From Ferruginibacter sp. (GTDB lineage: Bacteria > Bacteroidota > Bacteroidia > Chitinophagales > Chitinophagaceae): a DNA stretch of 64,000 bases. Positions 26,685 through 35,798 of this stretch are shown here, in pieces (positions within the stretch are counted from its first letter, which is position 1; each line of letters starts with the position of its first letter). Location: positions 39,759 through 103,758 of the forward strand of contig JAHBTO010000007.1 of NCBI GenBank assembly GCA_019638525.1, read 5' to 3'. Under the pieces are notes generated by a model. The model searched no databases, was not told the origin of the DNA, and worked only from the letters and a program-made list of their open reading frames with translations. The position numbers and the translations under genes are program-made.

Positions 26685-27355
26685 GTTTTATGTTGAATAT
26701 AACCTTGTACAATAAAATATTGGGCGGCACAGTAGGTAAGCATTATCAACAGCCCCGAATAGGGTAAAGCCGTATAAAATTTATTGACGGCCAGTAAAGA
26801 ATCGGAAATAACAAAGGCCAATGCTCCGGTTATATAACAAATTGCAGCATTATTGTTTACCCTGTTATAAATGTGCATACTGCAAAGTAACATACAGCAG
26901 ATAACCGCAGCATAAACAACTACAGGAATTTTTAAATTACCTAAATGAGGAAACAATTGCCAGGTAAGTGTTATGCCATACATTGCAACCAGCGCAGGCA
27001 GGAAACGATACTTTTTAAAGAGCGAAGTTTGTTTTGGCCTAATCTTTAAAAAATAAATGATATAAAAAATATGCGTAGTTAAAAAACTTATTAAACCTAA
27101 TATAAAAAAAAGTGTATGCCTGTTCTCAAACAGCAGTAATATATCTCCCAGCCATGAAAAAAACAAACCGGTAAGTAGTAAAGATTTATTGGGTACTTTA
27201 GAAACCGTTAGCCATAACAAAACCATCAATGCCGGCATCAACAGGGGTTTAACCATATAGTGCAACAGTTGGCTATTTGTTGCAATGCTTATAAGGTCTA
27301 TAATAGTTGCAATGCAAAATATATAAACCGTTATTTTTTGTTTGGGTTGAAGCAT
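26681..27355 (-). CDS. Lysoplasmalogenase-like protein, YhhN family
   Basis: A roughly 224-residue protein with eight predicted membrane helices, matching the YhhN/TMEM86 family, whose characterised members hydrolyse the vinyl ether of lysoplasmalogens or otherwise process lysolipids. Typical parts are the GLFFSWLGDILLLFEN block (with the conserved SWLGD) and SDSLLAVNKFY near the C terminus. The frame is open six codons further, to a TTG; I prefer the ATG at 27355 (MLQPKQK), which gives a basic N terminus. It overlaps the SET-domain gene by four bases and follows the HU-fold gene closely. Confidence 0.88.
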   Translation of the reverse strand: MLQPKQKITVYIFCIATIIDLISIATNSQLLHYMVKPLLMPALMVLLWLTVSKVPNKSLLLTGLFFSWLGDILLLFENRHTLFFILGLISFLTTHIFYIIYFLKIRPKQTSLFKKYRFLPALVAMYGITLTWQLFPHLGNLKIPVVVYAAVICCMLLCSMHIYNRVNNNAAICYITGALAFVISDSLLAVNKFYTALPYSGLLIMLTYCAAQYFIVQGYIQHKT

Positions 27356-27377
27356 GTGGTAGGGTATTGTCAAAAAT

Positions 27378-28289
27378 TTATTTTAACTCAATAAATGCCT
27401 TTCCCGAAAAATAAAAACTGTTCAACGAATCTTTAACGTACGTTGTATCAGAAAGTGACAGGTTGAAAGGCTCGGCAAGTGTATAGTTAAGCGAATCTTT
27501 TTTATACATGATAACCGTATGCCCCCGGGTTATAAGTTTTTTCATTCTTGCAGCAGCTAAAGCCGAATCGGGTGTTACCATAAATACCACTTTAAAAGTA
27601 TAGGGGCTTGCTGGAGTTGTTGTATTTGTTGTGGTTGCGGCAACAGATAATGTTGTGTCGGGCTTTTGTTGTGCTGTGTTTTTTGAACTGTCGTTGTCTG
27701 GCACTGCCGGTTGTACATTAACTATTTCGGTTTTGTTTTTTTTGTGGATGAAAAAATACCAAACAGTACTGGCAATAAGCGCTGTTGTAACCAGTAGCGC
27801 TGTAATCAATAATCCTTTCTTTCTGTTGGGTATAGTTTTGTTTTGCGATGCAAATGAAATAGAAGGCTCTTCCAAATCTTCTTTATGAATATTTACAGGT
27901 GCAATAGTTTCAGTTTTTGGGGCAAAATTGGTTCCTTGCGTAAAAACAAACTCTCCCTGTTGATTTTTCAATAGTGTTCCTATGCCTTCTAATTTAAATG
28001 GTTTACCTATGTTTAAAAATTGCTTACCAAGTTCAAGAAATGAGTCCAGGTCGCCGGAAGCAAGTTGTTTCATTTTGCCACTATGCCAAGCTATAAAATC
28101 AATAAGGGCAGTATCTTCTGTTGCCCGTTGATTGTATTGAAAGGATATGGCATTTTCAGGTATATGAAAATCCTTATCGGTTTCTTTAGGCATAACAAAA
28201 TCGGGAGATAACGTAAAAGTGCCCATACCTTGTAAGGTTACTTCTTTTGCGTTGTAAAAATGTTGAACCAGCAGTTGTTCTATTTTCAT
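27378..28289 (-). CDS. HU-fold (CCDC81-like) membrane protein with C-terminal SPOR-like region
   Basis: A roughly 303-residue protein of a Bacteroidota type. Residues 1-75 (MKIEQLLVQHFYNAKEVTLQ, GMGTFTLSPDF) form the first CCDC81-type HU domain and residues 80-130 (LGKQFLNIGKPFKLEGIGTL) the second. One membrane helix (LLITALLVTTALIASTVWYF) and a periplasmic Thr/Ala-rich linker lead to a C-terminal module resembling SPOR (peptidoglycan-binding) domains (YTFKVVFMVTPDSALAAARM). It could link a cytoplasmic ligand, possibly nucleic acid or protein, to the cell wall. The frame extends 17 codons further, but the family starts at MKIEQ. Confidence 0.8.
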   Translation of the reverse strand: MKIEQLLVQHFYNAKEVTLQGMGTFTLSPDFVMPKETDKDFHIPENAISFQYNQRATEDTALIDFIAWHSGKMKQLASGDLDSFLELGKQFLNIGKPFKLEGIGTLLKNQQGEFVFTQGTNFAPKTETIAPVNIHKEDLEEPSISFASQNKTIPNRKKGLLITALLVTTALIASTVWYFFIHKKNKTEIVNVQPAVPDNDSSKNTAQQKPDTTLSVAATTTNTTTPASPYTFKVVFMVTPDSALAAARMKKLITRGHTVIMYKKDSLNYTLAEPFNLSLSDTTYVKDSLNSFYFSGKAFIELK

Positions 28290-28358
28290 CAGGATAAAAG
28301 TTAAGGATAACAAACCTACAAGATATTCGCTACATATCAAAGTACTGCATAATTGTAT

Positions 28359-28366
28359 TAATTTTG
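28359..28366 (+). promoter_or_regulatory. -7 box directly before the 28371 gene
   Basis: TAATTTTG matches TAnnTTTG and ends four bases before the ATG, implying a leaderless or near-leaderless transcript. No matching -33 element was found. Confidence 0.5.
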
Positions 28367-28370
28367 CTAC

Positions 28371-28712
28371 ATGCTTACTGAAAAAGAAAAACAGTTCATA
28401 ACACGCTGGGAGCAGGTTAGGGAAAAGGAAGGTTCAGTACTGGCAAAACTTTTATACGGTTTGCCGATGGCTATGTTATTTGGCTTGCCAATCTTATTAT
28501 TTATTGCTGTAGTTTATTTTGTTTCGCCCGATTGGTACACAAAGGTTTCAAACAGGCTGTCGAGTTCCTTAGGAACAATTTTTATTGCGGTTTTTATTTG
28601 CATTCTTTTTTATGCATATTTCAGGATGCATTATAAATGGGAGATGAATGAACAGCTTTATCATGAATTGAAACGTAAAGCCAATAAGGAAGAAGAAACA
28701 ACAAAAAAATAG
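28371..28712 (+). CDS. Small membrane protein of unknown function
   Basis: A 113-residue protein with a basic amphipathic N terminus (EKEKQFITRWEQVREKEG), two membrane helices (about residues 27-50 and 65-85), and a charged C-terminal tail rich in K and E (KRKANKEEETTKK). The two-helix hairpin leaves both ends in the cytoplasm. No family is recognised. It begins the plus-strand run with the FKBP lipoprotein gene 36 bases downstream. Confidence 0.75.
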   Translation: MLTEKEKQFITRWEQVREKEGSVLAKLLYGLPMAMLFGLPILLFIAVVYFVSPDWYTKVSNRLSSSLGTIFIAVFICILFYAYFRMHYKWEMNEQLYHELKRKANKEEETTKK

Positions 28713-28748
28713 TTTACAATTATTAAAAACATAAATCAATTTTACAAA

Positions 28749-29231
28749 ATGCTGAAAAGAATAGTTTTTATCCTACCTGTCATTTTTCTTATTGCTGGCT
28801 GTTCAAAACCAGATCCAAATGAATGTCAATATACCGAATCGTCGGTAACAGCGCCTGCTTCAGAAGTTCAAACATTGCAGGCATATTTAACTGCCAATAA
28901 TATTACGGCAATTCAGCATTCAAGTGGTCTTTTTTACCAAATATCTAATCCCGGGGCTGGGGCTACTGCATCTGTTTGTTCAAATGTTACCGTAAAATAT
29001 TCCGGCTATCTTTTAAGCAATGGAACAAAGTTTGATGAAAACCTAACCGGTGTTACGTTTCCATTAGGTTCATTAATTATTGGCTGGCAAAAAGGAATTC
29101 CTTTAATTAAACCAGGTGGTTCTATTACCCTTTACCTGCCGCCTTCTTTAGCTTATGGTAACAATGCAATAGGAACCATCCCGGCAAATTCATATCTTAT
29201 GTTTGTTATTCAATTAGACAGTGTTCAGTAA
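28749..29231 (+). CDS. FKBP-type peptidyl-prolyl isomerase lipoprotein
   Basis: A 160-residue lipoprotein with a type II signal peptide (lipobox LIAGC at residues 14-18), so it is anchored in an envelope membrane. The C-terminal half is one FKBP domain: VTVKYSGYLLSNGTKFDEN, LGSLIIGWQKGIPLIKPGGS and the YLPPSLAYGNNAIGTIPANS strand and loop are all typical and retain the aromatic pocket residues. It should assist proline isomerisation of exported proteins. It precedes sdaA by 24 bases, though the functions are not related. Confidence 0.92.
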   Translation: MLKRIVFILPVIFLIAGCSKPDPNECQYTESSVTAPASEVQTLQAYLTANNITAIQHSSGLFYQISNPGAGATASVCSNVTVKYSGYLLSNGTKFDENLTGVTFPLGSLIIGWQKGIPLIKPGGSITLYLPPSLAYGNNAIGTIPANSYLMFVIQLDSVQ

Positions 29232-29255
29232 TTACAACCATTAAAATTTTATACT

Positions 29256-30686
29256 GTGGCACAGCACGAAGCCATTTCGGTATTTGATATGTTTAAAATT
29301 GGCGTTGGCCCCAGCAGCAGCCATACACTTGGCCCCTGGCGGGCAGCGCAGCGTTTTATACAATCATTAAATGATAAAGAATTACTACAGCAGGTAAAAG
29401 AACTTCGTGTGCTGTTATATGGCTCATTGGCTAAAACAGGGGTAGGGCATGGTACCGATATTGCCGTACAACTTGGTTTATGTGGCGAAGACCCTGTTAG
29501 TTTTGATGTAAATAATATTGATGCCCGTATCAGCGATATCAGGACAATGAAAAAATTAATCCTGTCGGGTAAGCATGAAATTGATTTTGATCCGGCAGAG
29601 GATATAGAGTTCCTGATGAGCGAATCATTGCCTTTTCATCCTAATGCTTTAAGTTTTTTGGTAACCCTTCAAAACGAAAACAGTTTTGCTGAAACTTTTT
29701 ATTCTGTAGGAGGCGGTTTTGTAATAAAAGAAGGGGAGTCTGAAGCGGCTACATCTGGTGTTAGTTTGCCTTTCCCCATCAATACTTCGGCCGAACTATT
29801 GCATTGGTGTATGAAAACAGGAATGAATATAAGTGATGTGGTTTTAGAAAATGAAAATGCCTGGCGCAGCGAAAAAGAAACCAAAGAAGGCGTACTTAAT
29901 ATATGGCGTGTGATGAAGGAATGTATTTATAAAGGTTGTCATACTGAAGGAATTTTACCCGGAGGGTTACAGGTAAAAAGAAGAGGTGCCGGTTTAAATA
30001 AACGATTGATGAAGGGTAAGGTATATAATGATTACGATAGTTGGTTACAGCAAATTAAAATTGGTGGCGATAATTTCAATTATATACTAGATTGGGTAAG
30101 TTGTTTTGCATTGGCTGTAAACGAAGAAAATGCAAGTTTTGGCAGGGTAGTAACTGCACCTACAAATGGCGCAGCAGGTGTAATACCAGCTGTGTTACAA
30201 TATTATATTGCTTTTTGCGGAGGCGATACAGAGGAAAAAATTATCCAGTTCCTGTTAACGGCATCAGAAGTGGGAAGTATATTTAAAAAAGGCGCCACTA
30301 TTTCTGCAGCAATGGGAGGTTGCCAGGCAGAAATTGGTGTTAGCAGTTCGATGGCTGCTGCTGCACTAACAGAATGTATGGGCGGCACTCAAAAACAAGC
30401 ATTGATGGCTGCAGAAATAGCTATGGAACATCACCTGGGTATGACGTGTGACCCTATTGCCGGATTGGTACAGGTACCCTGTATTGAAAGAAATACAATG
30501 GGTGCAATAAAAGCCATAACTGCAAGTCAACTGGCTATGCAAAGTTTACCGGATTATGCAAAAGTTTCTTTGGATAGTGTAATAAAAACTATGTGGGAAA
30601 CTGCTTTGGATATGAATTATAAATATAAAGAAACAGCTGATGGTGGCCTGGCAGTGAATGTGCCACTTAGCCTGAGCGAATGTTAA
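29256..30686 (+). CDS. sdaA: L-serine ammonia-lyase (iron-sulfur, single chain)
   Basis: Deaminates L-serine to pyruvate with a [4Fe-4S] cluster. The 476-residue enzyme is the single-chain form with the N-terminal beta domain ([20 protein letters not shown], the family hallmark) and the C-terminal alpha domain containing the cluster cysteines (candidates in [28 protein letters not shown]). Start is a GTG at 29256; there is no upstream alternative and the N terminus [13 protein letters not shown] is normal. It overlaps nothing and ends 32 bases before the convergent smpB gene. Confident assignment. Confidence 0.95.
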   Translation: MAQHEAISVFDMFKIGVGPSSSHTLGPWRAAQRFIQSLNDKELLQQVKELRVLLYGSLAKTGVGHGTDIAVQLGLCGEDPVSFDVNNIDARISDIRTMKKLILSGKHEIDFDPAEDIEFLMSESLPFHPNALSFLVTLQNENSFAETFYSVGGGFVIKEGESEAATSGVSLPFPINTSAELLHWCMKTGMNISDVVLENENAWRSEKETKEGVLNIWRVMKECIYKGCHTEGILPGGLQVKRRGAGLNKRLMKGKVYNDYDSWLQQIKIGGDNFNYILDWVSCFALAVNEENASFGRVVTAPTNGAAGVIPAVLQYYIAFCGGDTEEKIIQFLLTASEVGSIFKKGATISAAMGGCQAEIGVSSSMAAAALTECMGGTQKQALMAAEIAMEHHLGMTCDPIAGLVQVPCIERNTMGAIKAITASQLAMQSLPDYAKVSLDSVIKTMWETALDMNYKYKETADGGLAVNVPLSLSEC

Positions 30687-30718
30687 ATTATTATATGCAT
30701 TAATAAATACAATAGAAA

Positions 30719-31156
30719 TTAAATACCATACTTTCTTTTGATATCTCTTTCCGAATCTCTTTGTTTGATGGTTTCCCTTTTATCGTAATGTTTTTTGCCT
30801 TTTCCTAAACCAATCTCCAGCTTAAAATAACCCGATTCGGCAAGAAACAACCTTAATGGAATAATGGAATAGCCTTTTTCCTTTATCTTGCTCTCCAGTT
30901 TTTTTAATTCTTTTTTAGTCAGCAATAGTTTTCGTTCCTGCATCGGTTCATGATTGTGATAAGTGCCAAAAGCATATTCTGAAATATGCAGGCTCTTTAT
31001 ATAAAGTTCTCCCTTGTGAAAAATGCAATAGCTATCGTTGAAACTTGCTTTGCCGGCACGCAATGATTTTATCTCGGTACCACTAAGTACCATGCCGGCA
31101 ATATAGGTCGATTCAAAAAAATATTCGTGATGTGCCTTTCGGTTTGTTAGTTCCAA
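30719..31156 (-). CDS. smpB: SsrA-binding protein SmpB, TTG start
   Basis: SmpB binds tmRNA and the stalled ribosome for trans-translation. About 145 residues: NRKAHHEYFFESTYIAGMVL, the SGTEIKSLRAGKASF block, LHISEYAFGTYHNHEPMQER and the C-terminal basic tail (KRETIKQRDSERDIKRKYGI) are all canonical. The frame extends to a TTG at 31171, but that TTG is the last part of a perfect -7 box (31169-31176), so it cannot be translated from that promoter. The next initiator is the TTG at 31156, giving MELTNRKAHHEYF, a family-typical N terminus. No ATG exists in the region. Confidence 0.93.
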   Translation of the reverse strand: MELTNRKAHHEYFFESTYIAGMVLSGTEIKSLRAGKASFNDSYCIFHKGELYIKSLHISEYAFGTYHNHEPMQERKLLLTKKELKKLESKIKEKGYSIIPLRLFLAESGYFKLEIGLGKGKKHYDKRETIKQRDSERDIKRKYGI

Positions 31157-31168
31157 AATTTTTTTTGG

Positions 31169-31176
31169 CAAAGGTA
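31169..31176 (-). promoter_or_regulatory. -7 box of smpB
   Basis: On the minus strand TACCTTTG matches TAnnTTTG exactly, 12 bases before the preferred TTG start at 31156. It decides the start codon because the next-upstream TTG lies inside the box. Confidence 0.6.
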
Positions 31177-31209
31177 TTGCCTTTGAATTTTATTATGCAG
31201 AATTGGAAG

Positions 31210-33513
31210 TTATTTTATAATGGTAACATAGCCGGTAAATGGTTCCCTGCCATCTCCCGGTTCTATTATATAAAAATAAGTATCTATGGGCAATGGCTTG
31301 CCTTTATATGTGCCATTCCAGGGTTTATAAACGCCTTTGCATTCAAATACAAGCTGGCCGGCACGGGTAAATACCTGTGTATGGTTATTCTTATATTCAT
31401 TAAGAAATTGAATCTCCCAAAAATCGTTGATACCATCATTGTTGGGTGTAAAAGTATTGGGTATCCTTGGTATTTTTAAAACATCAACAAACATTTCGTC
31501 GGTAGCCGAACAACCACCTGCTGTTGTTACAGTAAAAGTATAGGTGATATCATCTTTTGCATCAATACAAGTTGGTTTTAAAATCGTTGTATTATCAAGG
31601 TATAAAGGAGGCAACCAGGTATATTGCTGGTTTACCCCTGTTGCTGTTGCATCAATTGTTATCCTGCCACCTTCAAGCATAACCCTGTCGGGGCCTGCAT
31701 TTGCAACAGGGTAGGGGTTTACTGTAAGTGGTTTTGTAAGCAGGTTACTTTTACAACCATGGCTGTTAATTGTATATAAACTTATATTGTAAGTATTGGT
31801 ATTAGGATAAGTATAAGTAAATGTTGCAGAATCTTTTGTTATACCATTCCCCAAATTCCAATTCCATTGCACGGTAATGCCATCCATGCTGTTTGTTGAA
31901 TCGGAAAAAAATATTGCATCGCCCAGGCAAACATCAGTTTTACTTAATTCAAAGGCAGTAATGGGTTGTGGATGTATTGTATTTACAATAATACTTGTAT
32001 CATTAGTACAACCCATATTACTAGTAACCTGCAGGTTAACATTAAATGGCCCAGTATCTGTATAAATATGTGTGGGAGATTTTAATGAAGAAAAATTATT
32101 GCTACCACTAAGTGTATCGCCAAAGTTCCATAAGAAACGAAAACTATTTTCGGTACCATCTGTTATGGTTGACAGGTTTGAAAAACTAACTACTGCATTG
32201 GGCAAACAAACCGATGGAGGGAAACTAAAATCTACATCAGGTTTTGGAGCAATAGCAAATGCAATTTGCGAGCCTGCTACAGATGGCGTATCACATTCGC
32301 TTAAAATTGTATTTCCATCAGAGCCATATTGTAATATAATTTTAAAATTTCCGGGCAGATTTATAGTAGTATTAAAGTAAACGGCAATTTGCTTTGTTAA
32401 TCCGCTTACACAATTAATTGGCAATGCGCTACTGATGGTAACCGGGTATGGGCCTGTGATGATAAAATCTGAACCATCGGCAGCAACAGAATTACATTTG
32501 ATATTATTGGGAAAAATCAATAACAATGAATCGGTACTGCATTTATTGTTAATTAGGCTATCCATTGGTACAGGTGTAGGCGATAATACATTAAAAGGTA
32601 CCGATTCGCCGGCGGGTACTTCATTATCGCAAAGGTCAAGTAAGGTATTTGAATCTGACCCGTTTTTTGCTACCAGGTTATAATTACCAAATGGTAAAGA
32701 ATTGCTGAAGGTTATTAAAACAGAATCCATATCAAAACCTGTAGCACACCCAAAACCTACAGCGCTGGTAATGGAAGCAACAGGTGGGCTTAATATAAAG
32801 TCTGATCCATCGTTTGCAAGGCTGCTGCATTTCATGCGTTTGTTTAGTTTTACTAACACCTGGCTGCCATCACAAGTTGTATTTTGTGCTAAAGCAATAT
32901 GAGGCGGTAAGGTATCGGTAATAACTGCAGTACCACCACCAAATGATAATGCATAGCCGTGTTGTGAATCGGAAAAATGGCTTACTAAAAGTAAGTAATT
33001 GTGGCCTTGTGTAATAAAAGGGCTATTTGCAAAAGTAGATAACATTGCTTCGGGAGCTGAAGCACATTGTATATAATTTAAACCGGTATCAGAAGCGCCT
33101 GTTGGGCCATAAGTGCCTGCCCAATTGCCGGTAACAATTAAACTGCTATCGGTAAAAACATCGTTAGGATTATGGCCTGTAACATCGTACAATTGCCAGT
33201 CATAGTCTTCATCAAAAATATTAGGAGTAATAGTAAAACTTAATGTTCCGCTTTTAAAGCAGGTAAATTTGTACCAAAAAGGGTTTCTATCCATGTACGA
33301 CGAATCATTGCTTGCAGAACATCCCGGAACGTATATTAACGATGACCTGCAGAGAGGAACACTATCCTGCAAAAAAACAGCAGTACCACAAACAGGAAAA
33401 GCAGTAGATGGAGTTTGGCCAAGCATGCTGCAGGGGATTTGAGCAAATACACTGCTCGCCTGCATATAAAATATAAATATAATTACCCTTTTTAGCAGCA
33501 TGTTTAAATTCAT
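31210..33513 (-). CDS. PKD-repeat adhesin with gliding-type C-terminal sorting domain
   Basis: A 767-residue exported protein. After a signal peptide (residues 1-24, ending VFAQ) come a beta-rich N-terminal domain, two roughly 110-residue repeats (compare LNKRMKCSSLANDGSDFIL with LIFPNNIKCNSVAADGSDFI), two PKD-like domains (SFRFLWNFGD and VQWNWNLGNG cores), and the C-terminal T9SS type B / gliding-motility-associated domain (IPNTFTPNNDGINDFWEI). Such proteins are surface adhesins displayed by the type IX system. It is followed by smpB and preceded by accD, with no functional link. Confidence 0.9.
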   Translation of the reverse strand: MNLNMLLKRVIIFIFYMQASSVFAQIPCSMLGQTPSTAFPVCGTAVFLQDSVPLCRSSLIYVPGCSASNDSSYMDRNPFWYKFTCFKSGTLSFTITPNIFDEDYDWQLYDVTGHNPNDVFTDSSLIVTGNWAGTYGPTGASDTGLNYIQCASAPEAMLSTFANSPFITQGHNYLLLVSHFSDSQHGYALSFGGGTAVITDTLPPHIALAQNTTCDGSQVLVKLNKRMKCSSLANDGSDFILSPPVASITSAVGFGCATGFDMDSVLITFSNSLPFGNYNLVAKNGSDSNTLLDLCDNEVPAGESVPFNVLSPTPVPMDSLINNKCSTDSLLLIFPNNIKCNSVAADGSDFIITGPYPVTISSALPINCVSGLTKQIAVYFNTTINLPGNFKIILQYGSDGNTILSECDTPSVAGSQIAFAIAPKPDVDFSFPPSVCLPNAVVSFSNLSTITDGTENSFRFLWNFGDTLSGSNNFSSLKSPTHIYTDTGPFNVNLQVTSNMGCTNDTSIIVNTIHPQPITAFELSKTDVCLGDAIFFSDSTNSMDGITVQWNWNLGNGITKDSATFTYTYPNTNTYNISLYTINSHGCKSNLLTKPLTVNPYPVANAGPDRVMLEGGRITIDATATGVNQQYTWLPPLYLDNTTILKPTCIDAKDDITYTFTVTTAGGCSATDEMFVDVLKIPRIPNTFTPNNDGINDFWEIQFLNEYKNNHTQVFTRAGQLVFECKGVYKPWNGTYKGKPLPIDTYFYIIEPGDGREPFTGYVTIIK

Positions 33514-33517
33514 TATA

Positions 33518-33556
33518 CTGCTGCAGGTAAAAATTATTAAATTAATATTGCAGCAG
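33518..33556. repeat. Inverted repeat between accD and the adhesin gene
   Basis: CTGCTGCA (33518-33525) and TGCAGCAG (33549-33556) form a perfect 8 bp inverted repeat with a 23-base AT-rich spacer, beginning four bases before the adhesin ATG and ending two bases after the accD stop. It could be an operator, a stem blocking initiation, or a processing structure. Confidence 0.4.
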
Positions 33557-33558
33557 AT

Positions 33559-34467
33559 TTAGCCTTTAAAGAGACTTAACAAGTTACCCAATTTTTCACG
33601 TAAGTCTTTACGGTGAACAATAAAATCTAAGAAACCATGCTCCAGTAAAAATTCACTGCGTTGAAAACCTTCGGGTAAATCTTTTTTAATTGTTTCTTTA
33701 ATTACCCTGGGGCCGGCAAATCCTATAAGTGCGCCCGGTTCGGCACAAATTACATCACCAAGCATGGCAAATGATGCGGTAGTACCACCAAATGTTGGGT
33801 CGGTACAAAGGGAGATATAAGGGATTTTTTTATCGCTGAGTTGAGATAATTTGCCAGATGTTTTTGCCAGTTGCATTAATGAAAATGCACTCTCCATCAT
33901 CCTGGCGCCACCGCTTTTATTTATTATCATAAACGGGTAGTTGTGTTGTATGCAATAATCACATGCACGGCTAATTTTTTCACCCATCACACTGCCCAGG
34001 CTACCACCTATAAATTCAAAATCCATGCAGGCAATAACTAATGGATGGCCCATTATTTTTCCATCTGCTACGGTCATTGAGTCGTGAATACCTGTTTTTG
34101 TGTATGTTTCTTTAAGGCGTTGTTCGTAAGGTTTTAAATCAACAAAATGCAGATAATCTTTTGATTTAATGTTGGCAAATAGTTCAGTAAAAGTGCTGTC
34201 GTCATAAAGAATTTGAAAATACTCCTGGCTGCCAATCCTGTGATGGTAATCGCATTTTGGGCATACAAATTTATTTTCGGCAAGTTCAGAAACAGTACAG
34301 GTGTATTTGCACGACGGGCATTTTGACCACAACCCTTCGGGTGCATCTTTTTTATCTTTTGTAGATGTTAAGATGCCCTTTTTCATCCGCTTAAACCAAC
34401 TTGACTTTAATTGTTCTTCGGCATTTTGTTCGCCCGCAAGGTTGGCATCAAAATCTTCCTGTTGCAT
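33559..34467 (-). CDS. accD: Acetyl-CoA carboxylase carboxyltransferase subunit beta
   Basis: AccD is the beta half of the carboxyltransferase that makes malonyl-CoA for fatty-acid synthesis. The 302 residues include the N-terminal zinc ribbon ([22 protein letters not shown]), the crotonase-fold core, with [22 protein letters not shown] and [16 protein letters not shown], and the C-terminal [10 protein letters not shown]. AccA is not adjacent. Transcribed leftward, it precedes the T9SS adhesin gene. Secure call. Confidence 0.96.
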   Translation of the reverse strand: MQQEDFDANLAGEQNAEEQLKSSWFKRMKKGILTSTKDKKDAPEGLWSKCPSCKYTCTVSELAENKFVCPKCDYHHRIGSQEYFQILYDDSTFTELFANIKSKDYLHFVDLKPYEQRLKETYTKTGIHDSMTVADGKIMGHPLVIACMDFEFIGGSLGSVMGEKISRACDYCIQHNYPFMIINKSGGARMMESAFSLMQLAKTSGKLSQLSDKKIPYISLCTDPTFGGTTASFAMLGDVICAEPGALIGFAGPRVIKETIKKDLPEGFQRSEFLLEHGFLDFIVHRKDLREKLGNLLSLFKG

Positions 34468-34596
34468 ACTTAAAATTTCTCTTTAGGTATTTGGGTTGAT
34501 AATCTTATCAGGGTTGGAATAATTTCCATAAGGCACAAAGTACGCAAAGATTTTGAGCATTACATATTTTGATGCCTTATGGAAACAAAATAATGA

Positions 34597-35655
34597 TTAA
34601 GCTATTGTAATATCGTTGTCTAAATAAACGTCCTGGATAGTATTAAGTAACTCAACACCTTCTTTCATTGGCTTTTGAAATGCCTTGCGCCCACTGATGA
34701 GGCCCATACCACCTGCCCGTTTGTTTATTACAGCAGTAGTTACTGCTTCGGCTAAATCGGTAGCACCTTTACTTTCGCCACCGCTGTTAATTAAACCCAC
34801 ACGGCCCATATAACAATTAGCTACCTGGTAACGGCAAAGGTCGATAGGATGATCGGTTGTTAATTTTGAATACACAAGCGGAGAGGTTTTGCCATGTTTT
34901 GTAGCATTGTAACCGCCATTATTGGTAGGTAATTTTTGTTTAATGATATCGGCCTGTATGGTAACGCCAAGATGGTTTGCCTGCCCGGTTAAATCTGCAG
35001 AAGCATGGTAATCTACACCATCAATTTTAAAACCGCTATTGCGCAGGTAACACCAAAGTACAGTTGTCATACCCAGTTCGTGAGCTATTTCAAATGCAGT
35101 TGATACTTCCTGTATTTGTCGTGTGCTTTCATCACTTCCAAAATAAATGGTAGCGCCAACGGCAGTTGCTCCCATATTCCATGCATCTTTTACTTTACCA
35201 AACATTACCTGGTCGAACTTGTTAGGCAAACTTAAAAATTCGTTGTGATTTATTTTTACCATCATTGGTATTTTATGTGCATACTTACGGCTAACAATGC
35301 CCAGTACGCCATAGGTAGATGCCACTGCATTGCATCCGCCTTCAATAGCCAGCTTTACTATGTTTTCAGGGTCAAAATATATAGGGTTGGGTGCAAATGA
35401 TGCTCCGGCGCTATGTTCAATACCCTGGTCAACCGGTAATATGGATACATATCCTGTACCACCTAAGCGGCCATGGTTTAATATATTCTGTAAACTTATT
35501 AATGTTTGATTGTTTCTGTTACTATTTTTCCAAACCTCGTCAACATGGTTAGGGTTTGGATGGGTTATATCATTTTTTGAAATGGTTTTACATTCATGGT
35601 TCAACAGGCTATCGGCCTGGTTGCCCAATAATTCTGCAATTTTTTTATTAGCCAT
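34597..35655 (-). CDS. Class I fructose-bisphosphate aldolase, archaeal/DhnA type
   Basis: Cleaves fructose-1,6-bisphosphate to glyceraldehyde-3-phosphate and dihydroxyacetone phosphate by a Schiff-base mechanism. About 352 residues from [38 protein letters not shown] and the [15 protein letters not shown] segment identify the DhnA-type aldolase; the catalytic Lys lies in a MVKINHN stretch. The frame is open to 35739, but a -7 box at 35673-35680 sits inside that extension, excluding the longer start. Gene product likely works in glycolysis or gluconeogenesis. Confidence 0.93.
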   Translation of the reverse strand: MANKKIAELLGNQADSLLNHECKTISKNDITHPNPNHVDEVWKNSNRNNQTLISLQNILNHGRLGGTGYVSILPVDQGIEHSAGASFAPNPIYFDPENIVKLAIEGGCNAVASTYGVLGIVSRKYAHKIPMMVKINHNEFLSLPNKFDQVMFGKVKDAWNMGATAVGATIYFGSDESTRQIQEVSTAFEIAHELGMTTVLWCYLRNSGFKIDGVDYHASADLTGQANHLGVTIQADIIKQKLPTNNGGYNATKHGKTSPLVYSKLTTDHPIDLCRYQVANCYMGRVGLINSGGESKGATDLAEAVTTAVINKRAGGMGLISGRKAFQKPMKEGVELLNTIQDVYLDNDITIA

Positions 35656-35672
35656 ATTAGTTTGGTTTTTGG

Positions 35673-35680
35673 CAAATTTA
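35673..35680 (-). promoter_or_regulatory. -7 box of the aldolase gene
   Basis: TAAATTTG on the minus strand matches TAnnTTTG, 17 bases before the ATG at 35655. It supports that start over the one at 35739. Confidence 0.55.
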
Positions 35681-35798
35681 GTATAAAATGTATTGAAAGA
35701 GTAGTTAAACGGATAATTTATACCATTAAAATACCCCAAAAAAATGCATTTGAAAAATGAGTTAAAAACTCAATTATTATATCAAAATTGTGCGGTAT

